DNA from: Bacillus sp. RO1
GTDB lineage: Bacteria; Bacillota; Bacilli; Bacillales; Bacillaceae_I
Reading direction: 5' to 3'
Assembly (NCBI RefSeq): GCF_012524115.1
Contig: NZ_JAAZWB010000087.1
Coordinates: 1 to 64,000 of the forward strand
DNA length: 64,000 nt
In this document: piece after piece, positions 26,997 through 34,280 of the stretch
Position numbering within the stretch: position 1 is the stretch's first letter
How the letters are laid out: each line of letters starts with the position of its first letter
Notes under the pieces: model-generated
What the model saw: only the letters and a program-made list of their open reading frames with translations
Databases searched by the model: none
What the model was told of the DNA's origin: nothing
Translations under genes and position numbers: made by a program

Positions 26997-27056
26997 AAAA
27001 ACCTCCCCTAACTAGACTTCTGCCTAATAACTTATGCAGAAAGAGTGTGGGGAGGT
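26997..27056 (-). terminator. Hairpin that includes the ribosome site of the propeller gene
   Basis: ACCTCCCC and GGGGAGGT (27049-27056 with 27001-27008) plus inner CTTTCTGC and GCAGAAG arms form a long stem, followed by TTTTT. The descending arm GGGGAGG is the ribosome site of the gene starting at 26994. A sigma-K-like -10 lies inside the hairpin. Confidence 0.55.
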
Positions 27057-27087
27057 GCATGGTCTATTTGATTAATGAGAGTAAGGT

Positions 27088-27450
27088 TTATAGGATTTGC
27101 TCAGCAATTAATCGGTCTAATTTGCGAATGTCCACTTTCTTGTTAATATTCAGCTTGAAGGTACCTGCCTTTGTCCAAAGCTCAAGCTCCGCGTTGGTAT
27201 CAAACGTACCTCCGTTTTCCGAAGAGTACATCACAATAGATTTAAAAGGAATGGTGTACATCTCAACTTTTTTGCCAGTAAGACCTTGACGATCCGCAAT
27301 AATAATTCGTTTATTGGTGACAACAGCTACATCACGGATAGTTTTGTAAGCAATTTCTGCCCTTTCCCCTTCTATTAAAATATCCTCAATGTCTCGAGTT
27401 ACAGCTGTTTCTGACATGAAGGTCCATGTCATAAGTGTGTTCACTGCCAT
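27088..27450 (-). CDS. Bacterial PH-domain protein
   Basis: 120 residues with a single PH-like domain of the bPH type: VTNKRIIIADRQGLTGKKVEMYTIPFKS is the typical beta-hairpin core, split here from the following SIVMYSSENGG and the closing helix KLDRLIAEQIL. Function of this family is unknown; some members oligomerise. An AGGAGG site lies 8 bp before the ATG. It probably ends at the hairpin just before the propeller gene. Confidence 0.75.
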   Translation of the reverse strand: MAVNTLMTWTFMSETAVTRDIEDILIEGERAEIAYKTIRDVAVVTNKRIIIADRQGLTGKKVEMYTIPFKSIVMYSSENGGTFDTNAELELWTKAGTFKLNINKKVDIRKLDRLIAEQIL

Positions 27451-27529
27451 GCTTTCATCCTCCTTTATTTCAACTATATTAATAGTATTATATAAACGAT
27501 GGGTGAATCCTCCATGGAAGAGGGTGTTT

Positions 27530-27690
27530 TATCGGAAAATGGGAGGTGGTTTTTTAGCGGAAAACACCAACCAATGGTCTTATCCATTGTAAAAATGATT
27601 TATCCGTTGTAAAAGGGGATTTATCCATTGTAAAAAATTTATATCCATCGTAAAAGTCATTTATCCATTGTAAAACTAATATATCCATTT
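27530..27690. repeat. 20-bp phased tandem array (locus B)
   Basis: TATCCATTGTAAAA-type units start at 27581, 27601, 27622, 27642, 27662 and 27682 (steps 20, 21, 20, 20, 20), preceded by two degenerate CGGAAAA units at 27533 and 27558. It lies between the terminator of the McrBC-like operon and the PH-domain gene. Confidence 0.85.
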
Positions 27691-27710
27691 TAGCCTACTT
27701 AACAAAAAAC

Positions 27711-27734
27711 AAAGCTCCCCAAAACGGGAGCTTT
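27711..27734 (-). terminator. Terminator of the McrBC-like operon
   Basis: AAAGCTCCC pairs with GGGAGCTTT; on the minus strand GTTTTTTG follows. Confidence 0.8.
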
Positions 27735-27777
27735 GTCACAGAATCCTTCATCCCCCTCTGTCCTTTCAGCCAGGTCA

Positions 27778-29526
27778 CTACCGTATCCCTTCCTCCTCTG
27801 CCTCCAACAGCATCTCCGCCACAAGCCACCTCAATGTCTCCTGAAAAACTGTCTGATCCTCAGCAGGAGTCAATGGGACAAGACTGATACTCTTTCCGTC
27901 CAGTTCTTCCACTTCGATGCCACCGTGCTTTTCTGGATAGAACACAAGCACCTGATGAACAGGTCGATACTTCTGCCAACGCTTTTTCCCGTAAATATAG
28001 GGAGACCTCACATTATCGGCATAACTCGTCAGCTGTCTCATTGAATCTGTCAGCGCATGGCGCTTGCGATACTTCATGTCCATCATAATGGTGCCGATAT
28101 AAACTTCCTGTAAGAACAAATCCATCCGCACATCCGGGTTATTATTCGTACCGGTGGTGTAGACAGGGACCGTCCATTTATCCGTTGCTTCCGGATTGCT
28201 CGGGATGGTTCCGTCATAGGTAATATGCAGAGAAATATCACCAAACCTATATTGAATCATATTATCCTTTGCGAGAGGCTCACTAGTTATCTTGAGGCCT
28301 CCAAGTTCACCATGCTCTCCAGTGGTCCCAGCGCCAAAAACATCCACCACCTGCAGCCAACCCCAAATCTCATATAACTGGTCGGTCCGTTTCCACTGCT
28401 GGCCAAGCCCAGTATGAACCGGAATCTCCTCTCCCTGAAGAGCTTGATCAATTTGATATAGCTTTCGGTATCGAACATCCACAAACATCACCATTGGAAC
28501 CGAAAGTGCCTTTTTATAAGACACCTCTCGATACCAGTGACTGGATTTCACAAGATTTAACGCACCACTCATTCGCATCGCTTTTCCGCGATATTCTTTC
28601 AATTCCTCCACTAGGCGACGCTTCCTCTCCAATGGAAGGGATATGGAGAACGAGTAATCCTTTCGACTTGATAACCCTTTAATGGTCGTGTCCATACATG
28701 CTACAAATTCATGCAATAATTGATTCCACTTTTCTAAAATAGATTTTAACATCTGATTTTCCGGCAGGTCATAATTTATCCGCTTTTGCACCGATTTCAC
28801 CAAGTTCATCGTGTCAGGCCGCTTCAGCCGATGCTGAATGGACACAACGTCCACATGCGCCGGCATCTCAGCAGGTTGCATCTGGTATTCCTTCGCAACT
28901 GATGACCTCACCCTTTGCGCAAGATCGGAAACAATTGCATAGATATCTGTAAAATAATGCTGCAACATTTGATACTGCCGAAACAACTTCGGATCAATCC
29001 GGAGTGCCGTTAAACTTTTCGGACTATGCTGTTTGCGAATGACGTCTAGTGCAACACCCTTTAGCTTCTCCTCCACTTCAGAGCGCATCGTTGCAAGCTG
29101 ATCGTCAAAAAGTCTGTTAGATATGACCTTTACTAGCGTGTAGAACGTCCTCCCATCCGACGTTTCCACCCTCAAGCTGTACAGGCCGGGAATATAAGGA
29201 TAATAATTGTCTGATGTGGAATGCCTGAAAAGTGTCACCATTCCATCGCAGCCAAGATAATTCTCCTCTGACTCCTGATCAACCAGCAACCTATCATCCC
29301 CGAGCCCATCAAATCCGTCCATATAACATCTTGCACCTGAGTCTTGACATCGAAAACGAAGCTCAAGATTGACGTTCTCTCTTATCTCCGTGTAAACATG
29401 TACGGCTTCATCCCAGTCAGAAAGGTGCTCTACAAAGCTTTGAACCTCCGTATCCTCCCGAGATCCATTTTGAAAAACATGTGTGAAAATAACCGAAAAA
29501 GGCTGCGTGCTACATGGTGTATCCAT
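27778..29526 (-). CDS. DUF2357 protein with PD-(D/E)XK-type nuclease domain, McrC-like
   Basis: 582 residues. The N-terminal half fits DUF2357 (formerly part of DUF524); the C-terminal half holds a PD-(D/E)XK pattern around residues 463-487, PDVRMDLFL then GTIMMDMKYRKR, followed by the helix SMRQLTSYADNV. This is the domain order of McrC-type nuclease partners of McrB-like motors. It overlaps the AAA+ gene by 17 bp, and is the last gene of a three-gene operon. By family logic it would cut nucleic acid when activated by the NTPase. The target (modified DNA or RNA) is unknown. Confidence 0.8.
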   Translation of the reverse strand: MDTPCSTQPFSVIFTHVFQNGSREDTEVQSFVEHLSDWDEAVHVYTEIRENVNLELRFRCQDSGARCYMDGFDGLGDDRLLVDQESEENYLGCDGMVTLFRHSTSDNYYPYIPGLYSLRVETSDGRTFYTLVKVISNRLFDDQLATMRSEVEEKLKGVALDVIRKQHSPKSLTALRIDPKLFRQYQMLQHYFTDIYAIVSDLAQRVRSSVAKEYQMQPAEMPAHVDVVSIQHRLKRPDTMNLVKSVQKRINYDLPENQMLKSILEKWNQLLHEFVACMDTTIKGLSSRKDYSFSISLPLERKRRLVEELKEYRGKAMRMSGALNLVKSSHWYREVSYKKALSVPMVMFVDVRYRKLYQIDQALQGEEIPVHTGLGQQWKRTDQLYEIWGWLQVVDVFGAGTTGEHGELGGLKITSEPLAKDNMIQYRFGDISLHITYDGTIPSNPEATDKWTVPVYTTGTNNNPDVRMDLFLQEVYIGTIMMDMKYRKRHALTDSMRQLTSYADNVRSPYIYGKKRWQKYRPVHQVLVFYPEKHGGIEVEELDGKSISLVPLTPAEDQTVFQETLRWLVAEMLLEAEEEGIR

Positions 29527-31531
29527 TATATTTCAGCTCTTTCGCTTTTTGTTTAATGACATTTCTGCTCTCCTTGAAGATGGAAATATTCGAGTAGCGG
29601 TCAAATAACCGAATGATTAAACTGCCTTCTACGGTATCCTTTTCACGGTTATATCGACCAAGCAAGTCTCGAAGCTGATCTTCGGACCCCCTCACTTTTG
29701 TCAAAACACGTTGGACAACTTGGAGGTCAAAAGCATCCTCTCGTAAAATATATTCCTGCGCCGGAAGATTGCCCAAATACTGATCAATCTGCTTTACAAT
29801 CCGCGGCCCCACCCCGACTTGCTTGTTCACACTCTGCATCAACTGATGTACTTCCCATAACAATCCCAGTTCATCATCATGAAGACTTAAGCCTCTATTT
29901 TTATATTGAAAAGATTCAAACGTATCATAATCCACTTCATCTGCCCGTGCGACCATCCCTTTTTTCTTTTCCGGAAGCTGTTTCATCTCGGTGAATGGCA
30001 TCACATCTAACGACAGGACATTCGCACGATCTAATACTTTATCTGAAAAATGATAGGTAGACTCATCCATATTGACCGTGCCGACAAACAGAACGTTTTC
30101 ACGAATAACGATGGTCGGTGGGTATTGCGCGGAATTGTACAATCTGCTCTCCAAATCATCGTTATATAACCTGAGCACACGCTTCCCATGATCCATCTCC
30201 AAAATCGATAAGAACTGGGAGAAATAATGCTCCACTCTTGCCAAGTTCATCTCATCAAAACAGATGATATACAGTTTATCCTTGTCATCTTCCGCCTTAC
30301 GAAGCGCATTGATCAGCCCCGAATCCCCAGGACGATACACCATGTTCAGCGTATCCGCATAGCCGATTAAATCTGAATCCGATGTCCAAGACGGGCTTAC
30401 TGGAATGACAGTAAGCTGCTCTCCTTTTAAACCAAGTGACTGGCTATACAATTCCACCAATTTTGTCTTGCCAGTTCCACTCATTCCTGACAAAATGACA
30501 AGAGAAGACGACTTCATGGAAGTGTGAAAATTAATTAGATTCTCTTTCCGATAAATGAGTCCCGCATCCTGCGTGTGGCTAAATAGAAGCTCCAAAAACT
30601 CCTGCTCCTTCTCATTTCCTTTTGGGACAGGTACGCTATTTTCGCTTGTCGGCTTTTCCATAACCGAAACGGCAACCTCCTGCCTGCCGCTTTGAATTTC
30701 AGGTGAGGTTTGTTTGTCTAAAGAGGAAACTGCCACCTCTAGAGGGAGGGTCTCTCGGTCAGAGGAATCTGCCACCTGCACCGCATCTTGTTCTTCTAAA
30801 AGATGCAGTAACTTTTGAAAGAGCCCAATTGGTACAAATGCAACATGCGGGCTCTCATCCGTTATGTAGAACTCATCCAGCCATTCCTCCTCCAAGGTAA
30901 GCCTCTTCAACTCATCGCGCAATTCAAAGTTGAATCCACCATGTGCATACTGATGTTTTTCCAATACTCCATAAACGGTAAACTGCTCGTCTTCTTCCGT
31001 TTCTTCTCTCCACAATACAATCGGCGGTGTGTCGTTCGCCTCATGCGACACTTCCGTAATACGGCCGACGAACTTCTTCTCCACAAGCCTTGAGATAAAT
31101 ACATCCTGCTCCATCCCATTTACTTTTTTGCTGAAAATAGGAACAGGAATTAACTTTAAATCCTTTTCATAGCTTGGAAGCTTAGGCATCACCCGTACCC
31201 CGAACATGTTATACACTTCTTCATGATTGTAACGAATGCGTTTTTCCACCTTGAAAATTAACAGCCGATCATCAAGCCATTCTCGTAACTTTTCTTTTCG
31301 GATAAATTCCGGCTGCGTATAATCATCCTCAAATCCCCATTTTTCCAAATCAGAATAGAATCCTGTCACCGCTTTGACATTCGGAAAGCTTTCGGCAGGC
31401 TGTGAAATGATCCGGACAAAAAACTGGAGACTGTCCTGCTTATTTATTAGTATCGAGTCCCTGTAGAGCAACTCGCTCTGATCGACATCTGCCAGCACAC
31501 CAACTAAGTCATTTTCCCAAACCTTATTCAT
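29510..31531 (-). CDS. McrB-like AAA+ NTPase
   Basis: 673 residues. The N-terminal 320 residues are unlike the known McrB DNA-binding domains as far as I can tell and end in a low-complexity linker. The AAA+ core follows: Walker A GMSGTGKT near 347-354, Walker B LYIICFDEMNLAR near 422, and the McrB signature GTVNMDESTYHFSDKVLDRANV around 485, given here as two parts GTVNMDEST and KVLDRANV. McrB proteins form GTP-driven hexamers that load McrC nucleases. ATG 31531 follows AAAGG; TTG 31540 is less likely. The middle gene of the operon. Confidence 0.85.
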   Translation of the reverse strand: MNKVWENDLVGVLADVDQSELLYRDSILINKQDSLQFFVRIISQPAESFPNVKAVTGFYSDLEKWGFEDDYTQPEFIRKEKLREWLDDRLLIFKVEKRIRYNHEEVYNMFGVRVMPKLPSYEKDLKLIPVPIFSKKVNGMEQDVFISRLVEKKFVGRITEVSHEANDTPPIVLWREETEEDEQFTVYGVLEKHQYAHGGFNFELRDELKRLTLEEEWLDEFYITDESPHVAFVPIGLFQKLLHLLEEQDAVQVADSSDRETLPLEVAVSSLDKQTSPEIQSGRQEVAVSVMEKPTSENSVPVPKGNEKEQEFLELLFSHTQDAGLIYRKENLINFHTSMKSSSLVILSGMSGTGKTKLVELYSQSLGLKGEQLTVIPVSPSWTSDSDLIGYADTLNMVYRPGDSGLINALRKAEDDKDKLYIICFDEMNLARVEHYFSQFLSILEMDHGKRVLRLYNDDLESRLYNSAQYPPTIVIRENVLFVGTVNMDESTYHFSDKVLDRANVLSLDVMPFTEMKQLPEKKKGMVARADEVDYDTFESFQYKNRGLSLHDDELGLLWEVHQLMQSVNKQVGVGPRIVKQIDQYLGNLPAQEYILREDAFDLQVVQRVLTKVRGSEDQLRDLLGRYNREKDTVEGSLIIRLFDRYSNISIFKESRNVIKQKAKELKYNGYTM

Positions 31532-31536
31532 CGCTC

Positions 31537-32622
31537 TCAACCTTTCTCTATATAACGTTTCATTGTCGGAAAATCGCTAAATTCTTTTATACTTTTATGC
31601 ACCGTTCGTTTTATTTTCCGTCTCATCTGGGGCGGCACAAGATATGTCATCATCCAAACCTCATCACATTTTTCAAGCAAATCCGATTCTAAGGCATCCG
31701 CAACATCCTTCAGCTCCAACACTCGAAAAGTATGTTTTGCTGAATTTTCTGTCAATTTATTTTTAGGATCTCCCACCAAGACGATTTTCTTTTGATCCGT
31801 TGTGGCAGGTGGTTTTTCTTCTGTTCTAGCTGTCGTTGTTGCGGCCACCTCTTGTTGTTGATGAAGCAACATCGCGTTCAAGTGAGAAATTTCTCCCTTC
31901 AACTTTGCCACTTCCTCCTTTAACGCTTCATTTTCCTCGGCGGTTTTCTTGTTGTTTTCCACCGTCTCCCTGTGCTGCGCTCGTTCGGTTCCAAGTTCCT
32001 GCTGCAGTTTAAGCTTTTCGCTCAGCGCTGATTGTTTCTCTTCCTTAGATTGCTGTTTCAACTGCGAGTACTTTTTTTCCCACTCACCGATTTTCGCACG
32101 CAAATCTCTGTTCTTATCTTCGGATTTATTCCATTTTTTCTCCCACTCGACTGTGGAGGTGGAATCTACCTTCTCAGGTGAAACTTTCTCTTCCTTTGTT
32201 TCCTGTCTATTTAAAAGACAACTTAACTCATCTACCTCATATTTTTCTATCAACGTCTCTTCAAACTCGAATGCAAGCTTTTCAAACTTCTCCTCTTCAC
32301 TTGCATATAAGCCCCCAAGAATCAGATGAAGCTCTTTGCCTTCTTCATATAGCTCTATTAATGCATCTAACGTAATTTCGTCCCCTTTGTCTGCAGGTTC
32401 ATCTGTATCATCATCGTTTATCGTGTAATATGCTTTTATCATTTTTAAATTTCGCGGTTTCAGGGCTTCTGCGATAACCATCGCCCTTGCGTGTTTTATA
32501 TTTTCCTGATTTATTTGACGGAAGCCTTTTACTTGGATTGACCAAAAGTCCACTAGTTCCACCAATTCCACATCCGGAATCGTACTAAATACCTTTTTCC
32601 ATGTTTCCCTGCTCAATTGCAT
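31537..32622 (-). CDS. Coiled-coil protein, first gene of the McrBC-like operon
   Basis: 361 residues, not assignable to a named family by eye. Residues 1-125 are globular and acidic; about 150-265 are a long Lys/Glu/Gln coiled coil; about 280-361 form a small alpha/beta domain starting KKIVLVGDPKN with a later CDEVWMMTYLVPPQMRRKI, which recalls small Rossmann-like domains such as DUF2325. Its stop sits inside the ribosome-site region of the AAA+ gene, so the two are coupled. Coiled-coil partners of McrBC homologues are the hallmark of the CoCoNuT type IV systems, but this one may be a different lineage. Confidence 0.7.
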   Translation of the reverse strand: MQLSRETWKKVFSTIPDVELVELVDFWSIQVKGFRQINQENIKHARAMVIAEALKPRNLKMIKAYYTINDDDTDEPADKGDEITLDALIELYEEGKELHLILGGLYASEEEKFEKLAFEFEETLIEKYEVDELSCLLNRQETKEEKVSPEKVDSTSTVEWEKKWNKSEDKNRDLRAKIGEWEKKYSQLKQQSKEEKQSALSEKLKLQQELGTERAQHRETVENNKKTAEENEALKEEVAKLKGEISHLNAMLLHQQQEVAATTTARTEEKPPATTDQKKIVLVGDPKNKLTENSAKHTFRVLELKDVADALESDLLEKCDEVWMMTYLVPPQMRRKIKRTVHKSIKEFSDFPTMKRYIEKG

Positions 32623-32790
32623 GACCCCCTCTTATTTCTTGTCGATTCCCTATTTTCTTTGATACTCTATTAAGTAATGACACTTCTAATTTTACATGAA
32701 CACGCACGTTTTTGTAAGGTTTTGAAAATTTAAACATAGAACTATCTTCCTAGAGAGATCTTTTCTTCTAAAAGATTGTTGCTATTCTCT

Positions 32791-32820
32791 AGTAAAAAGT
32801 CGGCAGTTGGACTTTTTACT
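32791..32820. other. Strong inverted repeat between divergent defence-type genes
   Basis: AGTAAAAAGTC (32791-32801) and GACTTTTTACT (32810-32820) are perfect 11-bp arms around an 8-bp loop. A second stem ATCTTTT/AAAAGAT lies at 32758-32776. The site sits in the gap between the coiled-coil gene and the UvrC-like gene; it may be an operator or leader structure for either. Confidence 0.5.
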
Positions 32821-32946
32821 GCTTACGTACTATAGAAATAGCAAGTAGTATGCTTCATATGACAGCCAAAAGAGCCCGACAGTAATTCATATATCGGCAA
32901 ATTTAACATGCATTACAAAAACAGCCCCATAGAGAGGTGATTGGTC

Positions 32947-34011
32947 ATGAGTCTTTTTAATAAAATTAAAGAAATTCCTGCAACACCAGGCGTTTACCTA
33001 ATGAAAGACTCTGCCGGCCAAGTCATCTATGTAGGAAAATCAAAACGTCTACGTCAACGCGTACAGTCCTATTTCAGAGAATCTGCTACCCACACCAATA
33101 AAGTCCGAAAACTTGTCAAGCATATCCATGATCTAGAGATAATCGAGACAGACACAGAATTTGATGCACTACTGCTCGAATGGCAGCTCATCCAAGAAAT
33201 CCGCCCACAATACAACCGGCAAATGAAAACACCAGAGGCCTTCCTCTATCTAACCATCCGAAAAGTCGGCAAGCTCTATCGTCTCCGTCCATCCACCCAG
33301 CCCTTGCGTGGCGGCGATGGCTGGAGCTTTGGGCCATATACAAGCAGGAAAACAGTGAGTTTTGCAATACGGGGGTTGAAAGATGTATACCGATTAGATT
33401 GTTCTAATCCCGCCATCAACGGTTCTCCCTGCCTAAACTATTCCCTTGGCCTTTGCCGTGGCATTTGTCTCGGTGGCAAAGCGGTCGGAGAATACAATGC
33501 CATCGTGGAAGAGCTCATACACTTGCTTAATGGGGAAAGTATGGAGTTGCTGGAAGACATTCAGCGGGAGATGAGGCAGCTTGCAGCCAACTTGGATTTT
33601 GAGCGTGCAGCCAGATACCGCAACTGCATTCAATCCCTGCAGGCCCTATTGCAAAAAGAAGATGTGATGGATTTTACGGAAGGAAATCACCTAATGCTGG
33701 TGGCAGAAAGACTAGATGAAAACAGGGTAAAATGCTTTGTGATCAGGAGGACGGATGTGTTGTTTAGTGAGGTTTATGGCGGTGAGAACGGAGTGGACGA
33801 GAAGGTACGTAGAGATATCTCCGCTAGGCTTTCACGTGAACTGGCGGATATCGGACCTGCTGCAGAGCGTGGGGTAAGCCGGTTTGAAATTGATAAGGCG
33901 CAGATTATCTACAGTTATTTACGCAGTGGGAAATGTAAGTATAAAATGGTCGCTCGGGAGGATTTTGATGCGTTGGAAACGATGATTTTCGAGATATTTT
34001 CAGAGGAATAG
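32947..34011 (+). CDS. Short UvrC-like GIY-YIG endonuclease
   Basis: 354 residues. N-terminal GIY-YIG domain (PGVYLMKDSAGQVIYVGKSK, then EFDALLLEWQLIQEIRPQYN), the four-cysteine cluster of UvrC (CSNPAINGSPCLNYSLGLC and GIC, about residues 155-180), a UvrB-binding-like helix region (ANLDFERAARYRN) and an alpha/beta tail. The RNase H-like and HhH domains of real UvrC (about 600 residues) are absent. It therefore resembles Cho-like single-incision nucleases. ATG 32947 follows AGAGGTG. Divergent from the McrBC-like operon. Confidence 0.85.
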   Translation: MSLFNKIKEIPATPGVYLMKDSAGQVIYVGKSKRLRQRVQSYFRESATHTNKVRKLVKHIHDLEIIETDTEFDALLLEWQLIQEIRPQYNRQMKTPEAFLYLTIRKVGKLYRLRPSTQPLRGGDGWSFGPYTSRKTVSFAIRGLKDVYRLDCSNPAINGSPCLNYSLGLCRGICLGGKAVGEYNAIVEELIHLLNGESMELLEDIQREMRQLAANLDFERAARYRNCIQSLQALLQKEDVMDFTEGNHLMLVAERLDENRVKCFVIRRTDVLFSEVYGGENGVDEKVRRDISARLSRELADIGPAAERGVSRFEIDKAQIIYSYLRSGKCKYKMVAREDFDALETMIFEIFSEE

Positions 34012-34089
34012 TAGGGAATTCACTCTTGCCAACCAATTTTTGAGTGGAATGGTGGTTTTCTTTGTGTTATTTCAGGTACAAACTTGAGT

Positions 34090-34186
34090 TGGTGCCAAAA
34101 GTGGACAAGTTCGTGCCGAAATCACCCGAGTTCGTGCCAAAACGGGGCAAGTTGATGCCAAAATCACCCGAGTTCGTGCCAAACCA
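34090..34186. repeat. 21-bp phased tandem array (locus C)
   Basis: GTGCC or ATGCC of the unit GAGTTCGTGCCAAAATCACC starts at 34092, 34113, 34134, 34155 and 34176: five units with an exact 21-bp step. Convergent gap between the UvrC-like and CARF genes. Confidence 0.9.
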
Positions 34187-34227
34187 ACTAAACTAGTAAA
34201 CTACAACTCGAATTCACCCCCCCTACA

Positions 34228-34272
34228 AAATAAAAGAAGCATGCAAAAGAGACCCCATCCTCCGCATGCTTC
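34228..34272 (-). terminator. Terminator of the CARF-HEPN gene
   Basis: GAAGCATGC (34236-34244) and GCATGCTTC (34264-34272) pair; TTTTATTTT follows on the minus strand. Confidence 0.8.
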
Positions 34273-34280
34273 CACTAATC

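Noticed and set aside
32690-32720. LexA-like GAACACGCACGTTT before the UvrC-like gene
   Set aside because: Six bases rather than four separate the half sites, and the outer bases do not match the Bacillus SOS box.
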